Source: Geobacillus kaustophilus (lineage in GTDB: Bacteria > Bacillota > Bacilli > Bacillales > Anoxybacillaceae). From it: 64,000 nucleotides of DNA. Positions 7,793 to 16,688 of the stretch are shown here, in pieces. The notes beneath the pieces were generated by a model. That model was not told the DNA's origin, ran no database searches, and saw only the letters and a program-made list of their open reading frames with translations. Where the stretch lies: positions 3,348,001-3,412,000 of the forward strand of contig NZ_JYBP01000003.1 of NCBI RefSeq assembly GCF_000948285.1, given 5' to 3'. The position numbers and the translations under genes are program-made. Position 1 is the first letter of the stretch. Every line of letters starts with the position of its first letter.

Positions 7793-8428
7793 TTAGAATG
7801 TGTGCGCCAACTCTTTCGCCCGGGCGATGGCGTTTGCTTTAATTTCCTCCGCCTTTTCCGGCATCGCCGCATGCCCTTCGACAAACAGCCCTTCAAACGA
7901 CGGCACCCCGAAAAATTGCATAATGACGCTTAAATACCGGTGCCCCATCTCCATTTGCGCCGCTGGGCCCTCGGAATAGAAGCCGCCGCGTGCTTGAATG
8001 TGGAGCGCTTTTTTATCGGTAAGCAATCCGACCGGCCCTTGTTCCGTATATTTAAAGGTCTTGCCGGCGACCGCCACCGCGTCAATGTACGCTTTCAACG
8101 CCGGTGGGAATGAAAAGTTCCACATTGGCGTGACAAACACGTATTTATCAGCAGAGACGAATTGGTCGCATAATTCATTCATCCGTCCAACTTTCGCTTT
8201 TTCTTCAGCGGAGAGCTGTTCAAACGACTGGCCGGAACGGAGCTTGCCCCAACCGCTGAACACATCGACGTCGATTTCCGGAATGTATTCTTTATATAAA
8301 TCGAGATGGATCACCTCATGGTCCGGATGCACTTGTTTGTACGTCTCAATGAACGCCTTTCCGACCGCCATGCTGTACGATTGCGTGTCGTCGTGAGGAT
8401 GGGCGGTGATGTACAACACTTTCGTCAT
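7793..8428 (-). CDS. azoR: FMN-dependent NADH:azoreductase
   Basis: The enzyme reduces quinones and azo compounds with NADH through bound FMN, probably protecting against quinone and thiol stress. The 211-residue flavodoxin-like fold protein has the N-terminal FMN phosphate loop region [19 protein letters not shown], the [17 protein letters not shown] motif near residue 95, and the GGFYSEG region near 150, as in AzoR/AcpD homologues. Upstream is AGGGGAGTATGCATC before the ATG. It is monocistronic, with its own terminator. The substrate is inferred from the family. Confidence 0.93.
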   Translation of the reverse strand: MTKVLYITAHPHDDTQSYSMAVGKAFIETYKQVHPDHEVIHLDLYKEYIPEIDVDVFSGWGKLRSGQSFEQLSAEEKAKVGRMNELCDQFVSADKYVFVTPMWNFSFPPALKAYIDAVAVAGKTFKYTEQGPVGLLTDKKALHIQARGGFYSEGPAAQMEMGHRYLSVIMQFFGVPSFEGLFVEGHAAMPEKAEEIKANAIARAKELAHTF

Positions 8429-8617
8429 GATGCATACTCCCCTTCTTCGCTGGTGTCGCCATTTTAGTGTTTTCCGTTTACGAAAATGGCATACATTTAT
8501 TTTTAAATCAAATATCTCTAATACGAGATATAATTATATAAGGAGTCGAGACGCTTGGCAACTGATTTTGCTCAAAAAAAAATTGCCCTAGGTAAAGGCT
8601 ATTTCAGCGTGGGTCGG

Positions 8618-8767
8618 TTATTCGCTTTGTTCAACGACAAACGGATTGCCGCTAATTTGTTTTCGCACTTCATCCGTAAGTGCAAACGATTCGTTGTTGA
8701 CACCGCTTTCATCACTGCCGTCAGGCAAATGCCCGCTTCCATCGTAGTAGATCGGTTTTCCTTCCAT
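8618..8767 (-). CDS. Small hypothetical protein (49 residues)
   Basis: On the minus strand GGGGGGT lies 7 bases before an ATG that opens a 49-codon frame. The product is acidic and polar, beginning MEGKPIYYDGSGHLPDGSDE and ending GNPFVVEQSE. It has no membrane segment or signal peptide. The very strong ribosome binding site and sensible composition support translation. I do not recognise a family. It stands alone between azoR and glyS. Confidence 0.55.
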   Translation of the reverse strand: MEGKPIYYDGSGHLPDGSDESGVNNESFALTDEVRKQISGNPFVVEQSE

Positions 8768-8910
8768 GATGGCTACCCCCCTTGATCAATGCAGGAACTA
8801 GTCTACATTTCTATTTTACCATTTATTCAGAAAATATTCGATGGCATTTTGAAATTTATCCTAAAAAGCGATGTCATTTCCATACACCCTTTGTTCAGCT
8901 GCAAAAGTCT

Positions 8911-8944
8911 ACAAAAAAAACCGGGGCTTTTGCCCTGCCCCGGT
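8911..8944 (-). terminator. Terminator of glyS
   Basis: On the minus strand ACCGGGGC / GCCCCGGT encloses a nine-base loop and is followed by a run of eight T, a few bases beyond the glyS stop. Confidence 0.9.
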
Positions 8945-8954
8945 GCCCGTTTCA

Positions 8955-10337
8955 TCAAAAAGCGATTTTTTCCTCCAAAAAGGACTTGAGCTCCCCGATC
9001 GGCAGCCGCACTTGTTCCATCGTGTCGCGGTCGCGAACGGTCACTTGGCCGTCTTGTTCAGACTCGAAATCGTACGTGATGCAAAACGGCGTGCCGATTT
9101 CATCTTGGCGGCGGTACCGTTTGCCGATCGAGCCGGTTTCGTCATAGTCGACCATGAAATGTTTCGCCAGCTCTTCGTAAATGCGGCGCGCCCCGTCAGC
9201 GAGCTTTTTCGACAGCGGCAAGACGGCTGCCTTGTATGGCGCCAGCGCCGGATGCAAATGCATCACCGTTCGGGTCGTGCCGTCTTCCAGCTGTTCCTCG
9301 TCATAGGCGTCGATCATAAACGCAAGCGTGACGCGGTCGGCGCCAAGCGACGGCTCAATGCAGTACGGGATGTAGCGTTCGTTCGTTTCTTGGTCAAGGT
9401 AATGGAAATCCTCGCCCGAGTATTCCATATGCCGTTTTAAGTCGTAATCGGTGCGCGACGCGATGCCCCACAGCTCGCCCCAGCCGAACGGGAAATGGTA
9501 CTCGATGTCGGTCGTGGCGTTGCTGTAGTGGGACAGTTCTTCTTTCGTATGGTCGCGCAGACGAATGTTTTCCTCGTTCATGCCGAGCGACAACAGCCAT
9601 TCCTTGCAAAACTGCTTCCAATACTCAAACCACTTCAGCTCTTCGCCCGGCTTGCAGAAAAACTCGAGCTCCATCTGCTCAAACTCGCGCGTGCGGAACG
9701 TGAAGTTGCCCGGCGTAATTTCATTGCGAAAGCTTTTGCCGATTTGCGCGATGCCAAACGGCAGCTTTTTCCGCATCGTGCGCTGGACGTTTTTAAAGTT
9801 GACGAAAATGCCTTGCGCTGTCTCTGGGCGCAAATAAATTTCATTGGCGCTCGATTCGGTGACGCCTTGGTACGTTTTGAACATTAAGTTGAACTGGCGC
9901 ACGTTCGTGAAATCGCGGCTGCCGCATTCCGGACAGGCGATGTCGTATTCGCGGATGAGCTCATCCATTTTCGCGAGCGGCAAGCCGTCGACGATCATCT
10001 CGATCCCTTTTTCCTCGAGCGCCTGCTCAATCAACTTATCGGCGCGATGGCGCGCTTTGCACTGTTTGCAGTCGACCATCGGGTCGTTGAAATTGCCTAA
10101 ATGGCCGGACGCTTCCCACGTTCTCGGGTTCATCAAAATGGCGGCATCCAAGCCAACGTTGTACGGCGACTCTTGAACGAACTTTTTCCACCACGCCCGC
10201 TTGATGTTGTTTTTCAGCTCGACCCCTAGCGGGCCGTAATCCCACGTGTTCGCGAGCCCGCCGTAAATTTCCGACCCCGGGAAAACGAAGCCGCGATGCT
10301 TGGCGTGAGCGACGATTTCTTCCATTGTAACAGCCAT
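8955..10337 (-). CDS. glyS: Glycyl-tRNA synthetase, single-chain (alpha2) type
   Basis: The enzyme charges tRNA-Gly with glycine using ATP. The 460-residue class II enzyme is the homodimeric form, not the GlyQ/GlyS tetramer of B. subtilis. Visible landmarks are [21 protein letters not shown] at the N terminus, a zinc-type pair (DCKQCKARH and [10 protein letters not shown]), motif 2 with [21 protein letters not shown], motif 3 [14 protein letters not shown], and a C-terminal anticodon-binding domain. The ATG at 10337 follows GGAGGAGG at 9 bases; the earlier ATG is too close. A T-box leader precedes it, so expression should rise when tRNA-Gly is uncharged. Confidence 0.97.
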   Translation of the reverse strand: MAVTMEEIVAHAKHRGFVFPGSEIYGGLANTWDYGPLGVELKNNIKRAWWKKFVQESPYNVGLDAAILMNPRTWEASGHLGNFNDPMVDCKQCKARHRADKLIEQALEEKGIEMIVDGLPLAKMDELIREYDIACPECGSRDFTNVRQFNLMFKTYQGVTESSANEIYLRPETAQGIFVNFKNVQRTMRKKLPFGIAQIGKSFRNEITPGNFTFRTREFEQMELEFFCKPGEELKWFEYWKQFCKEWLLSLGMNEENIRLRDHTKEELSHYSNATTDIEYHFPFGWGELWGIASRTDYDLKRHMEYSGEDFHYLDQETNERYIPYCIEPSLGADRVTLAFMIDAYDEEQLEDGTTRTVMHLHPALAPYKAAVLPLSKKLADGARRIYEELAKHFMVDYDETGSIGKRYRRQDEIGTPFCITYDFESEQDGQVTVRDRDTMEQVRLPIGELKSFLEEKIAF

Positions 10338-10372
10338 TGTTTTCATCCTCCTCCAATTTCGGTTTCCAACAA

Positions 10373-10600
10373 TCAAAAACGCCCTCGCCCCTAGGCCTAA
10401 TGCCTAGGGACGAGAGCGTAGCTCCCGCGGTTCCACCCTAGTTGATGCGCCGATAGCACATCCTCTTTTTTCCATTTCCGCTCCGGACTGCCGTTTCATT
10501 AACCGTCTTCACCGGGCTCCCACCGTCCCCGGCTCGCTTCGGAAGAGAGGGTTAACTACTATTGATCCGTCATCGCGATCCATATATGATTTGTCCACTA
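10373..10600 (-). promoter_or_regulatory. T-box riboswitch of glyS
   Basis: On the minus strand the leader contains the T-box sequence AGGGTGGAACCGCGG (10439-10425), complementary to the acceptor end of uncharged tRNA. A strong terminator follows, with a 17-pair imperfect stem ending in GAGGGCG and TTTTT (about 10418-10373). The T-box sequence overlaps the region that would form the antiterminator. Upstream is the Stem I region with GGTGGGAGCCCGG. A GGC followed by A at 10492-10490 is a plausible glycine specifier, though I did not fold the RNA. Confidence 0.92.
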
Positions 10601-10625
10601 TCATAGCAAACCAAAAAGACCGATG

Positions 10626-11519
10626 TCAATGGTCGCGGCCATTTTTTTGCGCCCAAAACCGCGACACGACCGGCTGTCCGTCCCAAATGACTTCGCTGTC
10701 CGCCCGGCGCTTCGCGACATCCGGCTCGTCAAGCAAAAGCCAAAAGTTTTTCACCGGCAACTCGCCAAGCCCGTGCTTCTCGCAAAGCCGCCGCAAATAC
10801 TGACGCCGCTTGTCGTCTAGCTGTCGCGACACGTTGTCGCCGTCCGGGCTGAACGCATATAAAACAGTCGCCGCCGCGACACGGGTGACGCGACATACCG
10901 CCGCCGCGCGCAAAAAGAAATCCCAATCCCAATAATGGTGGACAGCGCGGTCAAAGCAGCCGATCTCTTCATGGAGCGATTTTCTATACAAACTTCCAGA
11001 CGGGACGTACGTCGAAAACGTCCGCATCGCTTCCAAATCATACTCATAAGCAAACAAAAAACGGGCGGTTGGGATGCGTTGGTTATTTTCCATCCGATAC
11101 CGGACAATTTCCGCATCGGCATAGGCGAAGTCCGCATGCTCGAGCGCCGCCACCATCCGCTCGAGATGGCACGGCAACACTAGGTCATCGTCGTCGCAAA
11201 GCATAATGAGTTCGCTGCGCGCCGCCTTGACGCCCTCATTGCGAGCCGCGACATGTCCTTCATTGTCGCAGCGGTCGATGACACGGATGTCGAGCTCCGG
11301 ATACAAGGCGGCGACATCATGAACCGGCTCGCCGCCGTCGTTGACGATGATGACCTCAGACGGCTTGTACGTCTGCCGGCTTAACGACTCAAGCAGCTCG
11401 GCAAGCGGATATAGGCGATTATACGTCGGAATGACGACGGACACGGACGGACACAAAATCGATTCACCGCCTCTCGCGCTGGCTTTCCCCTTGGCGTTCA
11501 CGAACCAGTCTTGACGCAC
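10626..11519 (-). CDS. Family 2 glycosyltransferase
   Basis: The product is a GT-A fold glycosyltransferase that transfers a sugar from an NDP-sugar to an unknown acceptor, probably a surface polysaccharide. The 297 residues include SVVIPTYNRLYPLAELLESL near residue 27, the nucleotide-binding VIIVNDGG, the AARNEGVKAARSELIMLCDDDD motif (DxD-type) near 95-115, and HYWDWDFFLRAA near 195 as the acceptor or catalytic region. There is no membrane segment, so it is cytoplasmic or peripheral. The listed GTG start lacks an obvious ribosome binding site; translation may begin at a later GTG or TTG, up to just before SVVIPTYNR. It stands alone, with no polysaccharide cluster nearby. Confidence 0.85.
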   Translation of the reverse strand: MRQDWFVNAKGKASARGGESILCPSVSVVIPTYNRLYPLAELLESLSRQTYKPSEVIIVNDGGEPVHDVAALYPELDIRVIDRCDNEGHVAARNEGVKAARSELIMLCDDDDLVLPCHLERMVAALEHADFAYADAEIVRYRMENNQRIPTARFLFAYEYDLEAMRTFSTYVPSGSLYRKSLHEEIGCFDRAVHHYWDWDFFLRAAAVCRVTRVAAATVLYAFSPDGDNVSRQLDDKRRQYLRRLCEKHGLGELPVKNFWLLLDEPDVAKRRADSEVIWDGQPVVSRFWAQKNGRDH

Positions 11520-11541
11520 GCCGGTCCGTTTTTTCCAAAAT

Positions 11542-11573
11542 AAAAAAGGGGCTTACCCTTAAGGTATCGCCCC
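11542..11573 (-). terminator. Terminator downstream of niaP
   Basis: On the minus strand GGGGC and GCCCC arms plus inner TACC/GGTA pairs form a hairpin followed by a T-rich tract (CCCCTTTTTTTATTTT), about 107 bases beyond the niaP stop and just before the glycosyltransferase. Confidence 0.8.
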
Positions 11574-11679
11574 TACCGTTCGTTTGTCAACTTCGGAGCC
11601 CCCCTGGCGGATGCCGCGGTCAAAAATCAGCCCCCCTCATCAGGACGTCCGACTCGAAACTTCCGGACAACAAATTCAT

Positions 11680-12876
11680 TCAAGCAAGTTCTTGTTGTTT
11701 CGTTTCGCTTCCGAGCACGGCGACCGCCAAGACCGCAACGAGAACTGACAAGCAAAACAGTGTGAAAATGGCCGTCACGGACACGCCTTGGCCAACGAGA
11801 GAGCCGACCAACAGCGGGCCAAAAATGCCGCCGATGCGGCCAAACGCCGCCGCCATGCCCGCCCCTGTCGCGCGGATGGAGGTCGGATACTGCTCCGGCG
11901 TATAAGCGTACAACGCTCCCCAAGCGCCGAGATTGAAAAACGACAAGAAAACGCCGGACGCCATCAGCCCGACGAGCGACTCAGCCGTGCCGAAAAAGTA
12001 GGCGCTCAATGCGGTGCCAAGCAAGTACGTGACCAAGACAAATTTCCGCCCCGCCCGCTCGATCAGCCATGCAGCGCTGAAATAGCCCGGGAGCTGCGCC
12101 AGCGTCATGATGAGCACGTACTCGAAGCTTTTAATTAAGCTGAACCCTTTCATCACCATGACGCTCGGCAGCCATAAAAACATGCCGTAATACGAAAAGA
12201 CGACGCAAAACCAAAGCACCCAAAGCATGATTGTCTCTTTCCGATGCGGAGCGGACCATACTTTGACGATGTTATTCCACACCGTTTCTTCTTTTCGCGC
12301 TGCCGCAAATCGCGGCGAATCCGGCAGGCGGAGGCGCAAATAGATCGCATACAGCGCTGGAATGGCCGCCAGCCATAACGCCGTTCGCCATCCGTAAGCT
12401 GGTATGACGAAATACGAGATGAGCGCTGCCAACAGCCAACCGCCCGCCCAAAAGCTCTCAAGCAGCACGACAACCCGGCCGCGGTCCTTAGCCGGCACCG
12501 CCTCCGAAACGAGCGTTGACGCGACCGGCAGCTCGCCGCCAAGCCCCATGCCGATCAAAAAGCGGAGCGCCAAAAACGCCGCCAATGTCGTCGTCAGCGC
12601 CGACAGCCCGCTGCCAAGCGAAAACAATAACAATGTAAAAATAAAGACGTGTTTCCGGCCAATCCGGTCGGCAAGCAGTCCGAACAAAAGCGCCCCGACC
12701 GCCATGCCGATCGAGTTGACGCTGCCGATCCAGCCAACTTGCCCGGCCGTCAAATTCCAGTCTTTTTGCAAGGCCGCCATCAAAAACGACAACATGCCGA
12801 CATCCATCGCGTCAAACAGCCAACCGAGACCGGCAATGCCTAACAGCTTGCGCTGAGAAATCGTCGGTTCGTTCAT
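11680..12876 (-). CDS. niaP: Niacin transporter NiaP (MFS)
   Basis: NiaP (YceI in B. subtilis) imports nicotinic acid and nicotinamide for NAD synthesis. The 398-residue protein has about 12 transmembrane segments and MFS signatures: GLLADRIGRKHVF between helices 2 and 3, LPVASTLVSEAVPAKDRGR after helix 4, and LIERAGRKFVL in the second half. The opening ISQRKLLGIAGLGWLFDAMDVG and the segment YTPEQYPTSIRATGAG are close to what I recall of B. subtilis YceI. AGGAGG precedes the ATG. It is monocistronic. I saw no clear NiaR operator. Confidence 0.88.
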   Translation of the reverse strand: MNEPTISQRKLLGIAGLGWLFDAMDVGMLSFLMAALQKDWNLTAGQVGWIGSVNSIGMAVGALLFGLLADRIGRKHVFIFTLLLFSLGSGLSALTTTLAAFLALRFLIGMGLGGELPVASTLVSEAVPAKDRGRVVVLLESFWAGGWLLAALISYFVIPAYGWRTALWLAAIPALYAIYLRLRLPDSPRFAAARKEETVWNNIVKVWSAPHRKETIMLWVLWFCVVFSYYGMFLWLPSVMVMKGFSLIKSFEYVLIMTLAQLPGYFSAAWLIERAGRKFVLVTYLLGTALSAYFFGTAESLVGLMASGVFLSFFNLGAWGALYAYTPEQYPTSIRATGAGMAAAFGRIGGIFGPLLVGSLVGQGVSVTAIFTLFCLSVLVAVLAVAVLGSETKQQELA

Positions 12877-13291
12877 GTGTATCCTCCTGTCATTATCGAT
12901 GTAAAGACATATTTATTATAAAAGAAAATCACCCACCTGTGCACTATACGGTTGATAATTTTTGTGAAAAATCCGCTCCAAAACTTGAATAACAGGGTCA
13001 AACACCAACATCGCGATCCAGCCATCGTTCTATGGTTAACAAAAAGTTCGGCTAAAATCAGCTGCCATGCTTTTCATGATAGGCGCCAGTAGAACCTTTT
13101 GGCAAAGCATCAAATATCCGTGACGGTGCAAGGGGCGGCGGGATGGACAGTGGGGAGGGACATTGATTCACGTCGGGAAAATCGTTCTCTTTCCCACGAT
13201 CCGTATACGTTTGAATGTCAATGCCAAAGTCGTGAAACTGGATCACACTTCCTACCCCTCTCTGTTAGGGTGCGAAATGTGAGAACTTTTT
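12877..13291 (-). other. Intergenic region without a supported gene
   Basis: The interval between niaP and the IS66-type element holds niaP upstream sequence (AT-rich around 12900-12960) and then a stretch with no ribosome binding site or recognisable coding potential. A 62-codon minus-strand frame (13058-13246, with IQFHDFGIDIQTYTD) looks faintly protein-like and may be the worn end of an older gene, but I cannot assign it. Confidence 0.4.
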
Positions 13292-14911
13292 GTGAGTATC
13301 CATTCAGCCCAATATTCGTGAGATTTTCAGAATCCAGCACCCATAGGGCATTTCCCGTATCGAAAATGCCCTAGGAGGAATGGAGAATCGTTTGGAGAGA
13401 CTCTCCACTTAGAAGTCGTTGCAACGATTCCCAAACCGGCTTTCCGTGTTTTGGCAGGGTAGAAATGACGCTGCGCATGGCACAGAAAGCCTCGGCATCG
13501 TCTTCCTGACGAAACGTTCCGGAAATTTTTTGTTTTTTCACCATCCGCAAATCGCGCTCGGCTTGGTTGTGGTCAAACGGTACTTCTTTCTTTCGCAGGA
13601 AGAGAAGCGCTTCTTGCTTACGCTTTTCTAGACGCTGGATGAAATTCTGCGCGTTGCGGGCGCCTTCATGCTTGCCTTGTCGGCAACGCTCCTCGAGTTC
13701 TCGGCGACCATTCGCTAGAAGCTCGTCGTACACGGCTTCCCAATACCGGACGTCCTCTTCCGGTAGAGCTCCGCCCGCGTTCTCCACCGCCCATTTCATC
13801 TCCAACAACGCTTCGGCCATCTCTTTCGACCATGAATGGCCGTAAAGTTCAGTATATGCCCGAAGCTCCCGGAGATGATGGGCGTGGCAAAGGGCATGGT
13901 TCGCCTCTGTATACATCGGGTACACCGAATACGCATCATGTACCATCGTTCCTTTGTACCGTGGCAAGATCCCGATGTCGTCCGTCGCTTGCTTTCCACG
14001 GGAACGATGCAGTCCGTATCGGGTGACCTTGGCAGTGGAAGCCACGTGCACCCATTGGTTCTTTCCGTCCACACGCAGGCGCGTTTCATCGACGTGCAAC
14101 GTCTTGGAAGCGAGCAGCGCCGCGTCGATCTCTTTGATCGCTGCTTCTACCACAGGCTACCACCGTCTCGTCATGTTCACGACTGTGCCTGCACTCATCG
14201 AATGATCAACTAGTGCTTTGATCATCTCCGTGACACGCTCGCACGGGATCAACTGCGCATGATTCCAGTATAAAACAAGGGAAGTGATGGCTGGACCGTA
14301 CTGGACATGATTTGTGACATAAAAAGGGAACTCCGCCTGCTGGACGAGATGACATTCCGGACACCCCTTTACTTCCCGTTCGTGTTGAGTCACTTCCATG
14401 CGAACCACGGGAAGGTCGAACACTTGGCGAATGTCTACTTGAAGCGGAGCAACATGTTCTAGAGAGTGACCACATCCTTTGCATTGGGTTACGCGGTGAA
14501 GGACTCGGTGGTCATGATACTTGGCGGAGCGTCGTTCCTCGGTGCCCCGGCTGCCCTCCCGGCTGTTTCTGCGACGGTTGGCGAGAAGGAGATTTCGCCA
14601 CAAACCGGTCAGAAGACGGCGGCAAATGGCTATGGGTACTGTTTTTTTTCGTACAGGCTTCTAATTCTGCAATACGTGCTTTCCATTGTTGGGTTTCTTG
14701 TCGAAGCCGTTGGTTTTCTTGACGTAGTTGCTCGTTTTCTCGAACGAGTTTTTCAATCGTTTGTGCTTGGCGCTCGATTTTTGCGACCATGCTTTCGAGT
14801 GTAAAAACGGCTTGTTGGAAATCAAAAACAACGGTTGCCATCGTGTTCACCTCCCTTGTCTTGGATAGTGCTAGTATAGACAAGGGGAACAGAAATAAAC
14901 CCGATCTCGTA
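13292..14911 (-). mobile_element. IS66-family element (tnpC-only, ISBst12-like), transposase inactivated
   Basis: The element carries one transposase gene of the IS66 TnpC type and no tnpA or tnpB, the arrangement of the ISBst12 subgroup first found in G. stearothermophilus. The ends are set by an 8-base direct repeat AACTTTTT at 13284-13291 and 14912-14919; IS66 elements make 8-base target duplications. The element would be 1,620 bases, close to the roughly 1.6 kb expected. The terminal inverted repeats are weak (GTGAG.ATC against ACGAG-ATC), so the exact ends are tentative. The repeat is T-rich and could be chance. Confidence 0.7.
13371..14841 (-). pseudogene. IS66-family transposase (TnpC) with a frameshift and an in-frame stop
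   Basis: Three pieces read in order on the minus strand. The first, from the ATG at 14841 (after GGGAGGTG), carries a leucine-zipper-like helix (EKLVRENEQLRQENQRL) and the PPSSD..KQPGGQPGHRG motif of IS66 N termini. After a frameshift near 14510-14520, the second carries the zinc-finger domain (CKGCGHSLEHV..., CPECHL). It ends in TAG at 14159-14157; the third continues in the same frame with the catalytic core (HVDETRLRVDGKNQWVH, HDAYSVYP, CHAHHLREL, FDHNQAERDLRMVKKQKISG), including DDE-type Asp and Glu residues. Intact length would be about 490 residues. As written it cannot make full-length transposase. Confidence 0.93.
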
Positions 14912-14956
14912 AACTTTTTCTATGTAATGGCTGAACAGTTACCAAGGAGGGTGCTT

Positions 14957-15274
14957 ATGAACGAGGAAAGAATCAAGGATCTTGAAGCAAAATTAAGTCT
15001 AGCCACCGACGCAATTACGTTACTCTTAGATATGGTGAACAAGGAGCACAAAAGCTTTGCGATTTTGGCCTTAGCCACTGGCTTTACTGCCGACGAGTTG
15101 GAACGCCTGGAAAAGCTGTTTTATCACGCTGGCAAATCACAGTGGGACAAGGACACATTTGTGGCAGAGTTCGAGAAGCAGCTTCTCAAAAGAAGTGCAA
15201 TGTTGAGAAGCATTTTGGAAGGGCTAAAGTCAGATGGAAAGTTTGTATCGTTATGCGAGAAGTATTTGGATTGA
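14957..15274 (+). CDS. Hypothetical protein (105 residues)
   Basis: The product is a small soluble, mostly helical protein. It opens with a coiled-coil-like stretch (EERIKDLEAKLSLATDAITL), followed by SFAILALATGFTADELERLEK and a charged C terminus ending in LKSDGKFVSLCEKYLD. AAGGAGGGTGCTT precedes the ATG, and a strong terminator follows, so it is very likely a genuine gene. I do not recognise the family. The IS66-type element ends only 45 bases upstream of the start, so its original promoter may have been displaced and it may now depend on IS sequence. Confidence 0.75.
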   Translation: MNEERIKDLEAKLSLATDAITLLLDMVNKEHKSFAILALATGFTADELERLEKLFYHAGKSQWDKDTFVAEFEKQLLKRSAMLRSILEGLKSDGKFVSLCEKYLD

Positions 15275-15277
15275 CAG

Positions 15278-15313
15278 AAAAAACCCGCCCATGTCGAGGC
15301 GGGTTTATTTTTC
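15278..15313 (+). terminator. Terminator of the orphan gene at 14957
   Basis: AAACCCGCC and GGCGGGTTT arms form a nine-pair stem with an eight-base loop, followed by ATTTTTC, immediately after the stop codon. Confidence 0.9.
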
Positions 15314-15690
15314 TTCAAAACATCCAAATCTTCACCAAGCGATTCTGTCAATGTCAAGAGGAGTATGGAGATCGCGAAACTCAAAAACCTGTCGCTGCTG
15401 GCCAGCATGACCGGCGACGTTGGTTGGCAGCATAAGTTGTGCGCGAGGCTGGAAAAGTTGTCGAGATGAAAAATGACTACATTTTTTCCCGCCGATCCGG
15501 CTCCAGTAGCAGCATGACGAGTGCAACCAAACACAACAGCCGCACTTTGCTTGGCAGGCGCTAGTGCATCTTTTGGCCAACCTCAAATCTGTTCTTCTTT
15601 CCCTTTCTGTGATGTTGTCCATTTTGGCCTATAATGATCGCTTTGCTTAAAAGGGGCTGAAGCTTCCATTCATTCGTCATCATATTGGAA
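15314..15690. other. Degenerate intergenic stretch with no supported gene
   Basis: Several overlapping frames on both strands are open, but none has a ribosome binding site or a recognisable domain. Fragments such as VHLLANLKSVLLSLSVML (plus strand, about 15565-15620) and FHLDNFSSLAHNLC (minus strand) look protein-like and are interrupted. The stretch is probably decayed coding sequence between the orphan gene and the inverted-repeat element. Confidence 0.4.
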
Positions 15691-15935
15691 CTATATAGAT
15701 GCAATTTGAAGCTTTAACATATGTCGCTTTTGCTGAGCATTTGATCGACTGTCGGGCGAACGAACAACGCCGCTTTCAGACCCATGTATGGGTCTGTGAA
15801 GCGGATGGTTGTTCGGTCTTCCGTCACGCCAAGGCGTGACGAAGGCAAGCCACAGGCTTGCCTTCAACAGTCGAAAAATGGACAAGCCACCTTTCCGTCA
15901 AGGATATGTTAACCTTTTTCGTTGCATCTATATAG
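15691..15935. mobile_element. MITE-like element: 245 bp, perfect 14-bp terminal inverted repeats, cloverleaf-like interior
   Basis: CTATATAGATGCAA at 15691-15704 is perfectly inverted at 15922-15935. A second perfect pair, TTAACATAT (15714-15722) and ATATGTTAA (15904-15912), lies at nearly the same offset. Inside, TCGACTGT (15745-15752) pairs with ACAGTCGA (15867-15874) and encloses three hairpins. Arm 1 is 15761-15815 (CGAACAAC/GTTGTTCG, CCGCTT/AAGCGG, CAGACCCAT/ATGGGTCTG). Arm 2 is 15822-15841 (CGTCACGCC/GGCGTGACG). Arm 3 is 15842-15864 (AAGGCAAGCC/GGCTTGCCTT). There is no ORF. It fits a non-autonomous transposable element, or a structured RNA or DNA element; I do not recognise a named family. 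Confidence 0.75.
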
Positions 15936-16145
15936 AAATGCGTTGCATAGTGAAGTTAACGCTTAAAACACAAAATATTAATATAACTTAAATAAAACAA
16001 AATATTCCTTTTACACTTTTCTCATATAATCGTTTATTCTTAGGAAAAATTCCCCAAATACTTTGAATGGAAAGGAGGATCGCCTTCCATCAAACAATGA
16101 AACCCGCTTCTCATGCAAAAGGAAAAATAGAAAGGAGAGACTCTC

Positions 16146-16376
16146 GTGAAAAAAATCATTGCCGGAACTGTCATGGCGACAGCTTTGCTGGCGGCTTCCC
16201 CCTCATCATGGACGGCTCTCGATGGACATGCCTATGCCGCAGCGGAAAAGAATACAGCCGCATCTCACTATATTGTCAATGTCAACGGCAAATTGATGAC
16301 GATCCGTTCGCTCCATCGTTCGGGAACTGTTTTATTGGCGGGGAGCGATATGGCCAAGCTGTTTTCAGCTGATTAA
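16146..16376 (+). pseudogene. Truncated secreted protein with the start of a copper amine oxidase-like stalk domain
   Basis: The 76-residue product begins at a GTG after AAAGGAG. It has a signal peptide (KKIIAGTVMATALLAASPSSW, probable cleavage near AYAAA). The stretch IVNVNGKLMTIRSLHRSGTVLL then resembles the first repeat of copper amine oxidase N-terminal (stalk) domains of Bacillaceae surface proteins. The protein stops right after that, and the next codons belong to pstC, so the gene appears cut by a deletion that joined it to the pst remnant. The domain identification is from pattern memory. Confidence 0.5.
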
Positions 16377-16688
16377 ATGATTGCAAAAGTGTTGCTTCCT
16401 GCCGCCAAATCTGGGATTGCCGCTGCTGTCATCCTCGGCATGGCACGCGCCATTGGCGAAACAATGGCCGTCGTGATGGTTATCGGCAACGTGGCGCAAT
16501 GGGGATTTGATTTAGTCACGCCATCAAGTGTGTTAACCAGCCATATCATGATGCAAATTTTAAACGTCGACTTTCAATCAACGGCCAACCATGCCCTTTA
16601 TATGATGGCGCTTTTGCTGCTTTTCATCTCCATTTCTCTCATTATGATGATTCGCCGCTTGCGTCTGAAAGGAGGATCGTCATCATGA
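16377..16688 (+). pseudogene. pstC: C-terminal fragment of phosphate ABC permease PstC
   Basis: The stretch encodes the conserved permease loop KVLLPAAKSGIAAAVILGMARAIGETMAVVMVIGN followed by two hydrophobic segments typical of the PstC C terminus. About the first two-thirds of the roughly 300-residue protein is missing. The fragment starts directly after the stop of the truncated secreted protein. It overlaps the pstA start by four bases, as in an intact pst operon, so the sequence is orthologous pst DNA that lost its 5' part. No pstS or pstB is present in the window. Confidence 0.88.

Noticed and set aside
13058-13246. 62-codon minus-strand ORF with IQFHDFGIDIQTYTD
   Set aside because: No ribosome binding site, no recognisable family and a Pro/Ser-rich tail; reported only as possible decayed sequence.
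15124-15534. 136-codon minus-strand ORF overlapping the orphan gene and its terminator
   Set aside because: Antisense to a better supported gene; composition is shadow-like and no start signal is present.
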